In this document: positions 43,104 to 53,000 of the stretch, in pieces
Layout: every line of letters starts with the position of its first letter
Position numbering within the stretch: the first letter of the stretch is position 1
Notes under the pieces: model-generated
Told to the model about the DNA's origin: nothing
Seen by the model: the letters and a program-made list of their open reading frames with translations, nothing else
Database searches by the model: none
Assembly: GCA_007859745.1 (NCBI GenBank)
Contig: SMLU01000004.1
Span: 370,016 to 434,015 of the forward strand
Reading direction: 5' to 3'
DNA length: 64,000 bases
Origin: Phycisphaerae bacterium RAS1
GTDB lineage: Bacteria; Planctomycetota; Phycisphaerae; UBA1845; Fen-1342
Made by a program: the position numbers and the translations under genes

Positions 43104-46100
43104 TCAGGAGCACGCGGCCACAACGCGGCCGCTCATGCTCGAATCTGGTTTCGGTGCAGGATGATGGTTGTCCGTCAAGCGCGCCGCGAGTGCGGCGAGG
43201 TCGTGCTCGCGATGCACGAACGCTTCCACAACCAGGGGGTCGAAGTGCGAACCGGAGGATTCCAGGATGATCGCGACGGCCTTTTCGTGGGACAGCGCTT
43301 CTTTGTACGGTCGTTTCGTCCTCAGCGCATCGTACACGTCCGCGACGGCCGCGATCCGCGCGGCCAGGGGGATCTGCTCGGCGACGAGCCCCTTGGGATA
43401 GCCGGTGCCGTTGAATCGCTCATGGTGGTAGTGCGCGATGTCCCGCGCCATCGCGAGAAAGCCCACACCGGGGGACTTGGCAATCACGCTCTCCAGCGCG
43501 CTGGCCCCGACCAGCGTGTGCCGCTTGACGGCTTCGAATTCGGAGCCTGTCAGCGGCCCGGGCTTCAGCAGGATGGCATCCGGAACCGAGACTTTCCCGA
43601 TGTCGTGCAGCGGCATCGCAAACTCGAGATCTTTCAGATACTCCTCGTCGATCGTGGCTGCATACCGCGGGCAGGCGCGCAATTCGCTCGCGAGCATCAG
43701 CGCAACCTGAGTCACCCGCTCCAGGTGCCGGCCGGTGTCCGCGTCGCGGTGCTCGGCCAGCTTGGCCAGACCCTGGACGATGGCCGCGTGTGCACGCTCG
43801 CGCGCCGCGGCGGCCCGAACCTGTTCCAACGCCGAGGCCGCCATATTGCAGATCAGATCGAGATACTCAATCTCCTGCTCTGCGAAGGGCCGCGCGTCGT
43901 GGCGTTCCGTGATATTGAGCACGCCCACCACGACTTCGTGACTCGTCAGCGCTTTCGAGGCGAGCGGGACGCTCGCAAAGAAATCAGTCTCGTAGCGATC
44001 CAGCCGCCCGGCCCGATCGCTCTCGGAATTGCAGATGACCGCGGCGCCCGACGAGAAAACGCGCCCGGCGACCCCGCTTCCGATCGGCGGACGGACGCTG
44101 TTGCGCAGTTCGTCCGGAACGCCGACCGCTCCCGCGATGATCAGCGACGCGCGCTGCTCATCGGGCAACATGAGCGAGACCCGGCCGCAGTTCAAGAGTC
44201 CGGCCGTCGCCGTGACGGTCTCGTCCACGATGTCCTGCATGTCGCGCGCCGTCCCCAGCGACCGCGACAGCTCGAAGAGTATGGTCATGGCGCGCGCCTG
44301 TTCGCCGCGAACCGCGTTGCTCTGCATCAACTCGATGTTGCTGCGCTGCAGCCGATTCATGGAGCGCACGCGCAGCACAAACTCGCTGTGCCGCACGGGC
44401 TTGCCGACATACTCCTCGGCGCCGGCCCGCAAGCCGGCCTCCACTTGGGCATCGTCTGAGTGTCCGCTGACGATGATCACGGGACACGCGCACAGCGCCG
44501 GGTCCGCCTTCAACCGCCGCGTGCACTCAATGCCGTCCATGCCCGGCATGTCCACGTCCATCACGATCACGTGCGGCGCACGCTCACGCGCGGCGGCAAG
44601 CGCTTGTTCGCCGTCATTCGCCTCAATCACCTCGAATCCGTCGCGCTCCAGCAACCTGCGCAGCAGCCGCCGCGAGCTGGCGTCGTCATCCACGACAAGC
44701 ACCGTGCCCGCCGCGGACGGTTCGGGCGCTTCCGCCGCGCCGGCGCCACGCTCCGCTTCTGCCTGCCGCGGTTGCGGCCGCGCCGGCGGTGAAACCGGCG
44801 CTCCCGCCACGCAGACTTGATTTCGGCCATTCTGCTTGGCGGCGTACAGGGCCTGATCGGCGGCCTTCAGCAGCGCGTCAACGTCCGGCGTCGCCACCGT
44901 CCGGGCCGCGACGCCAATGCTGATCGTCACTCCCAGCGTGTGATCCGCATGACGGACCTGGTTCGCTTCGACCGCCGCCCGGATGCGTTCGGCTCCCGCG
45001 GCCGCCATCTCGGCCGTCGCATCCGGACATGTGACAAGAAACTCCTCCCCGCCGAGCCGGAACACCACTTCCCCCTTTCGAGCGCTCTTCGCCACTGCAT
45101 GCGCCGTCGCCCGCAGGACCGCGTCACCTGCATCATGCCCATACATGTCGTTGCAGCGCTTGAAGTGATCGATGTCCAGCATCATGCAGGCCAGCGGCTG
45201 CCCGTGCCGGTCGCCCGTTGACCACAGTTCGTGGAGCCGTCGCAGCGCCTCGCGCCGGTTGTACAGCCCGGTGAGTTCGTCCGTCGTGGCCACCCGATTC
45301 AGCGTCTGGTTGAACGTGGCCAGCTCGGCGTTCGCCTTGGTCAACGCCCGCTGCTGAAGCGCAATGCGCGTATCCGTCGCCACCGCCCGGACGCCGGCCT
45401 TGAGGCGCGAGAGCAATTCCTCCTTCTTGCACGGCTTCACCAGGTAATCATCCGCCCCGGCCTCGAACGCCTGGGCCAGGCTGTCCTCGTCGGTGCTGCC
45501 GGTCAGGATGATCAGGTAGACAAAACCGGCCCCCTCCGATCCGCGGATCGCGCGGCACAGGGCCAGGCCGTCCATCTCCGGCATCTTCCAATCCGCGATG
45601 ACCAGTTGCAGGCCTTCCGAGTGCACGAGCTGAAACGCCTCCTTGCCGCCCCCCGCCGTCCGCACGTCATAGCCGGCGTCACGCAGGAGCTTGCTCATGA
45701 GGTGCAGCACGGAGGGGTCGTCGTCCACCACCAGGACGTCCCGATGTCCGCGGCGGGCGCGGGTGTGCGTCTCGCGCAGGGAGGGCGCCGCCTGCGCACG
45801 AACCGAAAAGATCGACGCGACTTTCGGCCACTCGTCATTCAACGCGTCAAACTGGCGGCTGAATTCGGCGCCGTCGATTCCGGCACGGCTGGCCGTCGCC
45901 CCTAACGCCAGCAGGTCCTCCTGGTAGATCTCCGACCCAGCCAGCACCGTCGCGACCGCGCCGACCAGGTGCAACAGCCGAGCGATCTTGACTTCGCGGT
46001 TTTCCTCAGCAGACGGGACTTCGCTTATCGCGTCCTGACAGCGCACCGCGTGGCAATAAACGTCGGCCAGGCGCCAGTCGGTGAGCATTTCGGCGGTGAG

Positions 46101-46658
46101 TTCGTTCTGGTCGATGCCGAATTCACGCCGCTCCAGTTCCGCCAGGCTCGCCGACGGCGCCGTGCGGGCGTGATCGAGCACTGCGTCATAGGCGCTGCCA
46201 AACGCGGTCGCCAGGGCCAGACGCCCGACCCGGCTGAGCAGTCCGATCGTGAAGGCCTCGTCCGCAGCGCAACAGCCGAAATGATGGGCCAGGTTCCGCG
46301 CCGCGACGCCCCGCGCCAGAGACTCCGCCCAGAACCGCTCGAAGTCGAACGACTGGGAGACGCTCTTGCGGCTCGCGCCGAGCAGCGAAACGCCCAGCGC
46401 CAGGTTCTTGACCGTTCGCAGGCCAAGCAGCCTCACGGCCAGCGAGAGCGACGCGACGGCGCGGGATACTCCGGCGAGCGGCGAATTGACCAGCTTGAGC
46501 AGTTGCGAAGCAATGGCCGGGTCGGCTTCCACGGCGCGCGTGACCTGCTCGATGGTGCTGGCCGGATCGTCCACCATGCGCATCAGCTCCAGCGCCACGC
46601 CGCTGGGCGACGGTAGCTTGCCGCTCGACTTGATCTTTTCGTAGATGGACCGGCTCAT
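43104..46658 (-). CDS. HDOD-REC-GGDEF-REC-GAF-HD-GYP cyclic-di-GMP protein
   Basis: An 1184-residue cytoplasmic signalling protein. HDOD (about 1-270), first receiver with acceptor Asp356 (VIADWKMP), diguanylate cyclase domain with active-type GGEEF at 536-540 (its upstream RxxD inhibitory site reads RKGE, so feedback may be weak), second receiver with Asp701 (VIVMDVDMPGMDG), GAF (about 800-945), and HD-GYP phosphodiesterase with HD at 1018-1019 and GYP at 1086-1088. It therefore holds both the making and breaking activities for cyclic-di-GMP under two phosphorylation inputs. It follows the hybrid histidine kinase gene by 24 bases, which could phosphorylate either receiver. The ATG at 46658 has AGGCGG before it. 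Confidence 0.95.
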   Translation of the reverse strand: MSRSIYEKIKSSGKLPSPSGVALELMRMVDDPASTIEQVTRAVEADPAIASQLLKLVNSPLAGVSRAVASLSLAVRLLGLRTVKNLALGVSLLGASRKSVSQSFDFERFWAESLARGVAARNLAHHFGCCAADEAFTIGLLSRVGRLALATAFGSAYDAVLDHARTAPSASLAELERREFGIDQNELTAEMLTDWRLADVYCHAVRCQDAISEVPSAEENREVKIARLLHLVGAVATVLAGSEIYQEDLLALGATASRAGIDGAEFSRQFDALNDEWPKVASIFSVRAQAAPSLRETHTRARRGHRDVLVVDDDPSVLHLMSKLLRDAGYDVRTAGGGKEAFQLVHSEGLQLVIADWKMPEMDGLALCRAIRGSEGAGFVYLIILTGSTDEDSLAQAFEAGADDYLVKPCKKEELLSRLKAGVRAVATDTRIALQQRALTKANAELATFNQTLNRVATTDELTGLYNRREALRRLHELWSTGDRHGQPLACMMLDIDHFKRCNDMYGHDAGDAVLRATAHAVAKSARKGEVVFRLGGEEFLVTCPDATAEMAAAGAERIRAAVEANQVRHADHTLGVTISIGVAARTVATPDVDALLKAADQALYAAKQNGRNQVCVAGAPVSPPARPQPRQAEAERGAGAAEAPEPSAAGTVLVVDDDASSRRLLRRLLERDGFEVIEANDGEQALAAARERAPHVIVMDVDMPGMDGIECTRRLKADPALCACPVIIVSGHSDDAQVEAGLRAGAEEYVGKPVRHSEFVLRVRSMNRLQRSNIELMQSNAVRGEQARAMTILFELSRSLGTARDMQDIVDETVTATAGLLNCGRVSLMLPDEQRASLIIAGAVGVPDELRNSVRPPIGSGVAGRVFSSGAAVICNSESDRAGRLDRYETDFFASVPLASKALTSHEVVVGVLNITERHDARPFAEQEIEYLDLICNMAASALEQVRAAAARERAHAAIVQGLAKLAEHRDADTGRHLERVTQVALMLASELRACPRYAATIDEEYLKDLEFAMPLHDIGKVSVPDAILLKPGPLTGSEFEAVKRHTLVGASALESVIAKSPGVGFLAMARDIAHYHHERFNGTGYPKGLVAEQIPLAARIAAVADVYDALRTKRPYKEALSHEKAVAIILESSGSHFDPLVVEAFVHREHDLAALAARLTDNHHPAPKPDSSMSGRVVAACS

Positions 46659-46682
46659 ATCCGCCTCATGCCGTGCTGCGTG

Positions 46683-49514
46683 TCAATCCGGCGCGCCGCA
46701 TGCTGCTCCAGCGGCGACAGTCCGTCTCTCTTGGCGCTTCGGAACATGGTCAAGGACGCCGGCGATCAGGTTCGCTTTCTTGATGGGCTTCGTGAGATAG
46801 CCATCGCATCCCGCGGCCAGGCACTTTTCCAACTCCCCGCCCATCGCGTGCGCCGTGAGCGCGACGACCGGCCGGCGATAGCCCTTGGCCCGCAGGAGCC
46901 GGGTGGCTTCGTAGCCATCCATGATGGGCATTTGCATGTCAATTAGAACGATGTCGTACGGAGCGGATTGATCGACCGCCTTCCACACGCACTCGACCGC
47001 CGCGCGCCCGTTCTCCGCGACATCGACGGACGCGCCCGCTTTGCTCAGCATGTAAGAAATCAGACGCTGGTTGTCCGGCCCGTCTTCAGCCAAGAGGATT
47101 CGCAGGTCCTTGAGCGGTTCGGGATGCTCGCCCCCCGGCGTCGCCGCCGCCGGCGCGGAGGGGTCCTCCATGTCAACATGGATCGCCCGGGCGGGATCCG
47201 CGAGCATGACCACGCCCTCGAGCGGTCCTGCCTCAACCGTGACGCGCATCGTCGTTCCTTCGCGCGGCGCCGTCGCGGCGATTTCGATCTCGCCGCCCAG
47301 CATCTCGGCCAGCCGCCGGCTGATGGTCAGTCCCAACCCGGTGCCGCCGAAGCGGCGGGCCGTGCTCGAATCCCCCTGCGTGAACGGCTGGAAGAGCGTC
47401 GCGGCCTGCTCCGGCGTCATGCCGATGCCCGTGTCGATCACATCGAATTGGATGTGCGGCGAAGGGGCGTTCACCAGGCGCGTCACCAGGCGGACGCCGC
47501 CCTGCTCGGTGAACTTGATGGCGTTGCCCACGACGTTGATGAGAATCTGGCGCAATCGAAGCGGATCACTCTGAATGGACTCCGGCAGCGGCCCGTCCGG
47601 TTCGATGCGGAAGTAAATTCTCCGCTCGTCGGCGCGCACGTGCATGAGCGACGCGACCTCGGCCAGCACGTGGCAAGGCGAGCACCTCGTCCGCTCGACG
47701 GCGAGCTTGCCCGCTTCGACCTTGGAGATGTCGAGAATGTCGTTGATCAGGCCCAGCAGGTGCTCCCCGTTCCGCTGAATCGTGCGAAGCGCGTTCAGCC
47801 GCCGCTCGGGCGCTTGCGCGAGGTCCCCGTCTTCAAGCAACAGCTCCGCGAACCCGAGGATGGCGGTCATCGGCGTGCGAATCTCGTGGCTCATGTTCGC
47901 GAGGAACTCACTCTTGGACTGACTCGCGGCGTGGGCGGCCTCGCGCGCCCGCACCAGCGCTTCCTCCGCTTCCTTCTGAACCGTGATATCGAGGAGAATC
48001 CCGCGGCATTTCCTCTGGCCATCCGCCCCGCGGCCCACGGACACCAGGTCGTCCACCCAGATCACGCGCCCATCCGCGCACACCGCCCGGTACTGGAGGC
48101 GGTGGTCCTTGTCGGCGCGAGTCGCCTCGGCGCAGTCGGAAATCACCCGCTCGCGGTCCTGCGGATGCAGCATGCGCCCGAAGAACCCGTCCGTCAGCCA
48201 GTCGTCGAGGTGGTAGCCCAGGCTCGCCGCCTGCGGCGACACGTACGTAAAAACGCCGCGCTCCGGATCGAACTCCCACGCGACGATGTTGGTCCCTTCA
48301 ATCAGCAGCCGCCACTGCTCTTCCTGCGCCGCCAGCTTCTCTTCGGCCGCCTTGCGATCGGTGACATCCACGCACGCGCCGACGTGCCCCAAGAATACGC
48401 CCTCCGGCGTCACGCGCGGAACGCCGCGGCCGAGAATCCAGCGATACGCGCCGTCGTGCCGGCGGACCCGGCACTCGGAGTCGACCGGTTGCCGATCACG
48501 CACGGCGATTCGCATGGACTCCGCGAGCTGCGGGAGATCGTCCGGATGAATGGTCTCGGTCCAGCCGGCGCCCTGCTGCGATTCGGCCGATCGCCCGACT
48601 AATTCGTGCCAGGACCGGCTCGTGTACGTGCATGCACCACGCTCGTCCGTCTCCCAGATCATCATCGGCGCGGCGTCGGCCATCAGACGGAAGCGCGCCT
48701 CGCTCTGACGCAGTCGTTCCTCGATCCGCTTCTGCTCGGTGATGTCCGTTCGAACGGCGATAAGCTCGTGAATCTTTCCGGACTCATCCCTCAGGCCGGC
48801 GGCCGTGGCATCCACCCAATAGATCGCGCCGTCCTTGGCGCGGTTGCATACCTCGCTTCGCCATACGTCGCCGCGAAGAACGGTCGACCACATTTCGGCC
48901 CAGAACGCCTGCGGATGCTGACCCGAATTAATGAGGCGATGCGTCTGACCTATCAACTCTTCGCGCGAGTACTTGCTGACCTCGCAGAACTTGTCATTAG
49001 CGTACGTGATCCGCCCCTCCAGGTCCGTGGTCGTCACGATGGAGTGCTTGTCGAGCGCGAACTTGTAGGCCGCCAGCTCCCTCAGCGCTTCCTGCGCCCG
49101 CTGTGCGGCCTGCTCGAGGCGTTCGTTGAGCGACACCAGCTCCTGCTGCCGCGATTCGAGCGCGCCGTTCGCCTCCTTGAGCCTGCGCGATTCGACTTCC
49201 AGCTCGGCGGTCCGCTCACGTACGCGCTGCTCAAGCTCAGTGTTCATTCGGCGCAGCGCGCCGCTGTGCCGCTGCGCCAGGCGAACACCAATGCACGCCG
49301 CAACAGCCAGCACCCCCACCGAAAAATAGGCGGCCGTGGCGGACTGGATATCGGACGCGCGTGTTACGCGTATGCCGACACAAAGGAGCACAACGACGGT
49401 CAGAATGATCGCGTAGGCGAAGTTCCTGCGGTGAAAGAGGGCGTAGCTGCGCATCGGCTGCATCGTTCTCTGCACGCCGGTCCGGGCCTTTCCCCGGGCG
49501 GACCGGTAATCCAT
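46683..49514 (-). CDS. Hybrid sensor histidine kinase, multiple PAS domains
   Basis: A 943-residue membrane hybrid kinase. Two N-terminal helices (AYAIILTVVVLLCVGI, AAYFSVGVLAVAACIGV) border a short periplasmic loop. A coiled coil follows (about 75-140). Three PAS/PAC units are marked by their closing motifs ITEQKR, VTDRKAAEE and DITVQKEAEEA. The HisKA has H in SHEIRTPMTAIL, the ATPase has NAIKFTEQGG and GTGLGLTIS, and a C-terminal receiver has DMQMPIMDGYEA. The HK lies immediately before the cyclic-di-GMP gene and the pair probably form one pathway. ATG at 49514 is the longest start; 49463 (MQPM) is an alternative without changing the helices. Confidence 0.93.
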   Translation of the reverse strand: MDYRSARGKARTGVQRTMQPMRSYALFHRRNFAYAIILTVVVLLCVGIRVTRASDIQSATAAYFSVGVLAVAACIGVRLAQRHSGALRRMNTELEQRVRERTAELEVESRRLKEANGALESRQQELVSLNERLEQAAQRAQEALRELAAYKFALDKHSIVTTTDLEGRITYANDKFCEVSKYSREELIGQTHRLINSGQHPQAFWAEMWSTVLRGDVWRSEVCNRAKDGAIYWVDATAAGLRDESGKIHELIAVRTDITEQKRIEERLRQSEARFRLMADAAPMMIWETDERGACTYTSRSWHELVGRSAESQQGAGWTETIHPDDLPQLAESMRIAVRDRQPVDSECRVRRHDGAYRWILGRGVPRVTPEGVFLGHVGACVDVTDRKAAEEKLAAQEEQWRLLIEGTNIVAWEFDPERGVFTYVSPQAASLGYHLDDWLTDGFFGRMLHPQDRERVISDCAEATRADKDHRLQYRAVCADGRVIWVDDLVSVGRGADGQRKCRGILLDITVQKEAEEALVRAREAAHAASQSKSEFLANMSHEIRTPMTAILGFAELLLEDGDLAQAPERRLNALRTIQRNGEHLLGLINDILDISKVEAGKLAVERTRCSPCHVLAEVASLMHVRADERRIYFRIEPDGPLPESIQSDPLRLRQILINVVGNAIKFTEQGGVRLVTRLVNAPSPHIQFDVIDTGIGMTPEQAATLFQPFTQGDSSTARRFGGTGLGLTISRRLAEMLGGEIEIAATAPREGTTMRVTVEAGPLEGVVMLADPARAIHVDMEDPSAPAAATPGGEHPEPLKDLRILLAEDGPDNQRLISYMLSKAGASVDVAENGRAAVECVWKAVDQSAPYDIVLIDMQMPIMDGYEATRLLRAKGYRRPVVALTAHAMGGELEKCLAAGCDGYLTKPIKKANLIAGVLDHVPKRQERRTVAAGAACGAPD

Positions 49515-49652
49515 GCGACGGTCGCGTTCTGCGCGCGGTGCGGTCTCGCCGTCGAGAAGCGCCGACCCGCGCGTTGTAGATTCATCGCGTGCTTTGGGAA
49601 CGAGGATAAGTTAGACGGCGATGCGAACCCCGCTCTAACCGAGCCGCGCTCC

Positions 49653-49815
49653 ATCCGAGCCGCGACCGTGAGGGAGCGGACCCCGTGCATGCCGCTTGCT
49701 CACGCGCGCGACGGTTGACGGGTGGAATGAACAGCATGGTGGCATGCTCTCGCGGTACTCCGCGTGAGCATGCGCTGCACACAGAAAACGCCGCTTGCTC
49801 ACGGCCGCGGCTCGA
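49653..49815 (-). repeat. Family A inverted copy 5 and REP-like hairpin K
   Basis: This 318-base gap before the oxidase gene holds a family A copy (CCGAGCCGCGACCGTGAGGG to CTTGCTCACGCGCGCGAC, 49653-49712). Next is the long hairpin GCATGCTCTCGCGG-TACT-CCGCGTGAGCATGC (49742-49773). A family A end (CCGCTTGCTCACGGCCGCGG) follows at 49791. The hairpin resembles the one at 34244 with paired changes in its stem. I see no gene. Confidence 0.8.
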
Positions 49816-49832
49816 ATCGCGCCAGCGGGTCG

Positions 49833-51815
49833 CTACGGCAGCGGCGGATTCCGCAGGCGGACGAACTCCGCCTTCGACGGAATCGCCCCCGGCAATCCCG
49901 ACGCGTGCGTGCCGGTGCAGATGAACAGCATGTACCACGCCGGGGGAGCGATGTTCGGGTTGCTCGGCGGAATGATCCGCAGCCGGCCGGTCGAGGGGGT
50001 GATGCTGTAGTCCAGGTCGATCATCCGCTGCGTCACGTCCATTGAATGCGTCGCCGAACCGGGCCGGATCAGGCGCACGGCCGTGACGCTCGCCCCGACC
50101 GGCACAGAAAAGTCGATCGAAAACGACGAGCCATAGTAGATTTCCGAGTTCGGCGGCAACGAACTGGCGACGATCTGCGGTCGCTGTGCGGGCATGCCGC
50201 AGTAGGCCGGCGAATAGATCTGGCAGCGGGCGCCGTAATTCTGATACACCGGTGTGTGCGGCTGCAGCCCCATGAAGATCGAACCTTCATAGGTCAATAC
50301 GCCGGAGGAGTGGTAGCCAAATTTGATCGCGCCGACGATCGGATCCGGAACGGCGGCATTGGATGCATCGGTGCACCAGGAATTGGCCTGTGGGTCGTAA
50401 ATGTCTACGCTGCTGTCGACTGGAACCGTCGTGCCGCTGCCGTCGGGGAATCGTTGCCCGATTGCAGCCAGCCTGCCGTCCGGCAGTCCTATGATGTAGA
50501 AGTGGTTTCTCCACGTCGGCATCGGCCCGATGTCCGTCCAGCTTGCGGTCGCGCCATCGCTCAGGTTGATTCGGTAGGCTTTCCTCAGCGGGTACTCCGC
50601 CGCGCCCTCAATCGGCTGCACCCGGCCGGCCTTGATGACCTCTTCTTTGAGCGTGAATGCGGGAGCCTCCGGATCCCGGCGGTAGTAAATGGCCGCCGCC
50701 CCGCCTTGCAGATCCGTTGAACCGCCGTACAGTGTCCAGACGCCGGAAGGCAGCAGCTTGCGGCTGCAAATCGTGCCGTTGGGGCAGTTTTCGAGGCTGC
50801 CAAATTCCCAGTCTGCCGCGTAACCTCCTGCATAGAATAGACTTCCGTCAGACACCTGAAATATGTGCGGGTAGAAGCTGGTGTTGAACGGGTTCGTCCC
50901 GGTGCGGTACTCGGCCGTCTTGAGCGGCTCGAATTTCCAGGTGAGCGGGTCGGTCAGCGCTGGAAATACCCGCAACGGAACGTACGCGTTTCCCCAGCGC
51001 CCGTCGCAGCGCAGGCAGGGGGCCGGTGGATCAACGACGGGCTGCGTGCTACATTCGCCCACGAGGCAGCGACAGGGACCGTCAACTACAAGGACTTCGC
51101 CATTGCCACGATGTACGACGGTCGGATAATATCGTGACACGCTGTGCAGGGATTCGTCTCCGCAGGCAAGCGAGGGGTCGTCCGGAATCGGATTGCCGCC
51201 GTTGTCCGCACAGAAGTTGTCCTCGGAGTGGTCCCAACATTCCGTAATCCCGGGAGCAAAGTTGCCGACGGGGCCAAGCGCGTTGGGCAGGTTGATGTCA
51301 TACACGGACGTGTACTTCGGCAGCGGCAGCGTCGGCAGCGGAACCTCGCAGCAGTAGGGTGTGCCGCCTGCGATGTAAACCCTTCCGTCTGAAAGAGTTG
51401 TGTGACCGCTGCAGAAGATCTGATGTCGGGGAATCCCCTCGGGGGGCGGACTCAGTAGGGCACCCTCCCTGACCAAACGGAATGTTGGCGGATCTGCGAA
51501 CGGGTCGATGAGAAGCACGTCCGGCCATCCGCCCTGGAGCGTGTGCTGCCCCCAAGCCAGAATTCGGCGGTCGTGGAGAGCCGTAATGTGAATCATGTGG
51601 CAGGCGTATTGGAACGACCCGCCGGAGGTCAGGACGCAGGGGCTGCCCTCACCGGGCGTTCCATTACCTTCGACACCGGACGCACAGGGGATGACCGGCA
51701 CGCTCCATTGCCCCACGGTTGGACACGCGCCCTGAGCCGCCGCGGGTAACGGCGGGATCAGAGCAAGAATTCCGATCACCGACAGAAGACAACAACACAA
51801 TCGCCACGCGGGCAT
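49833..51815 (-). CDS. Secreted copper-radical oxidase (galactose oxidase/glyoxal oxidase type)
   Basis: A 660-residue secreted protein with a Sec signal (VIGILALIPPLPAAAQG). The body is a kelch-like beta-propeller, the end a galactose-oxidase early-set domain. Residues matching the enzyme centre are Cys135 (FCSGHTTLSDGRVYIAGG), Tyr229 or 230 (SRYYPTVVHRGNGEVLVVDG), Tyr501-His502 (YHSSGVLTYEGSIFMGL) and His590 (SATHSMDVTQR). In the fungal enzyme these are the Cys228-Tyr272 crosslink and copper ligands Tyr495, His496 and His581. It would oxidise primary alcohols or aldehydes in the periplasm or outside the cell. Followed upstream (51868) by a propeller PEP-CTERM protein on the same strand. Confidence 0.82.
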   Translation of the reverse strand: MPAWRLCCCLLSVIGILALIPPLPAAAQGACPTVGQWSVPVIPCASGVEGNGTPGEGSPCVLTSGGSFQYACHMIHITALHDRRILAWGQHTLQGGWPDVLLIDPFADPPTFRLVREGALLSPPPEGIPRHQIFCSGHTTLSDGRVYIAGGTPYCCEVPLPTLPLPKYTSVYDINLPNALGPVGNFAPGITECWDHSEDNFCADNGGNPIPDDPSLACGDESLHSVSRYYPTVVHRGNGEVLVVDGPCRCLVGECSTQPVVDPPAPCLRCDGRWGNAYVPLRVFPALTDPLTWKFEPLKTAEYRTGTNPFNTSFYPHIFQVSDGSLFYAGGYAADWEFGSLENCPNGTICSRKLLPSGVWTLYGGSTDLQGGAAAIYYRRDPEAPAFTLKEEVIKAGRVQPIEGAAEYPLRKAYRINLSDGATASWTDIGPMPTWRNHFYIIGLPDGRLAAIGQRFPDGSGTTVPVDSSVDIYDPQANSWCTDASNAAVPDPIVGAIKFGYHSSGVLTYEGSIFMGLQPHTPVYQNYGARCQIYSPAYCGMPAQRPQIVASSLPPNSEIYYGSSFSIDFSVPVGASVTAVRLIRPGSATHSMDVTQRMIDLDYSITPSTGRLRIIPPSNPNIAPPAWYMLFICTGTHASGLPGAIPSKAEFVRLRNPPLP

Positions 51816-51867
51816 GTGACACCTCCAGTGAGCCGAGGCGCACCCGTTCGAGCACTCGCGCGAACGA

Positions 51868-52890
51868 TCAGGTGCGTCTTGGCGAACGCATCATCCTCCC
51901 GCCCAGCATGCCGGCCAGTGCTCCGATTACCATCATTCCTGCCGTTCCCGGTTCCGGCACGTAGATCGCCATCGAATCGCCAAATTCGAGCGCATAGCCC
52001 GGCGGAAAGTTGTCGTAAAGGCTGTCGAGTTGAGTCCAGTTCCCACCTTCCAGCCCGATCCGCTGAATTGTGCTACCGGAGGTCATATACAGGAAGGTCC
52101 CATCCGGCGATACACGCAACGTCTGGTGAAGCCACGCGACGCCGGGCATCCAGGGTGCGATATTCCGCCCGGTCGACGCGTCCTCGTTGTCGAAGCGCCA
52201 CAGACCGCTCCCCGGGGGGCCTTCGCTGGTCATCACGAAGATGTTCCCCGTTGTGTCGATTGTCATAGTTGCAATCGGAGCCGGGACGTACGAGAAGTAG
52301 CTCCCGGTGCCGGCCGGGGAGAAACGCAAAATATCGACCCGCTGGTATCCGGCCCGGGCGTAGTAAAGGTCCCCAGACGGGCCGAAATCCAAGTATCCCG
52401 CCCCGTCAATCCCGTCCGCCGCATCGGCAAATGTCGTAGGCGGACCGCCTGCCGCGGGATAACGCAGGATCGACGACGTGCCGTTGTTCACAACGTAGTA
52501 ATCCCCGTTCGGGCCGTAGGTTACGCCGTGTGGCAGGCTCACACCGTCCGCCGAGCTGAGCGCGATGGTCGCATTTCCATCGCCGTCAAGCTCGTACACG
52601 CGCGACGCGCCGTAAAACCCCGCCCGCAGCCGCTGACCGTCCGGCGTGAACTCCAGGCTGGTCAGCCCCGCCCGATGCGGCGAATGCCAGAACGGGCGCG
52701 AGTTGCCCGTCAGCGGGTCCCACTCGTAGATCATGTCATTGTTGATCCCGCCCTTGAACCACCAGCCGCCCACATACAGCCGGCCGGGAATGAACTCGGC
52801 CCGCGCCGCCGCGACCGCCGACAGGGCCAGCGACCCCACGATCACGCCGATCGCCACACGCGCAGACTGACCACGGTGACAAAACCGCAT
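51868..52890 (-). CDS. PEP-CTERM beta-propeller secreted protein
   Basis: A 340-residue protein from the ATG at 52890, with a Sec signal (VAIGVIVGSLALSAVAAARA). The body has propeller-like repeats with LxFTPDGQRL, HGVTYGPNGDYYVV, YLDFGPSGDLYYA and TLRVSPDGTFLYMTS, i.e. NHL/gluconolactonase-type strands ending in G-P-(D/N)-G. The tail is a textbook PEP-CTERM: YVPEPGTAGMMVIGALAGML plus GGRMMRSPRRT. It lies 52 bases upstream of the oxidase gene on the same strand and may be cotranscribed. No ligand residues can be named. Confidence 0.85.
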   Translation of the reverse strand: MRFCHRGQSARVAIGVIVGSLALSAVAAARAEFIPGRLYVGGWWFKGGINNDMIYEWDPLTGNSRPFWHSPHRAGLTSLEFTPDGQRLRAGFYGASRVYELDGDGNATIALSSADGVSLPHGVTYGPNGDYYVVNNGTSSILRYPAAGGPPTTFADAADGIDGAGYLDFGPSGDLYYARAGYQRVDILRFSPAGTGSYFSYVPAPIATMTIDTTGNIFVMTSEGPPGSGLWRFDNEDASTGRNIAPWMPGVAWLHQTLRVSPDGTFLYMTSGSTIQRIGLEGGNWTQLDSLYDNFPPGYALEFGDSMAIYVPEPGTAGMMVIGALAGMLGGRMMRSPRRT

Positions 52891-53000
52891 AGGAACACCC
52901 GACACTGCCGGCCTCATGCGACGCAACGACGATGACTTGGCGTTTCAGTCTGAGCCGCCGCGGACCACGACGATCAACACCCGATGTTCGTAGTGTAGCT

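Noticed and set aside
43104..43123. Overlap of the ZnuA-like frame with the cyclic-di-GMP gene stop
   Set aside because: The upstream ZnuA extension passes through a family B repeat; the lipoprotein start at 42853 removes the overlap.
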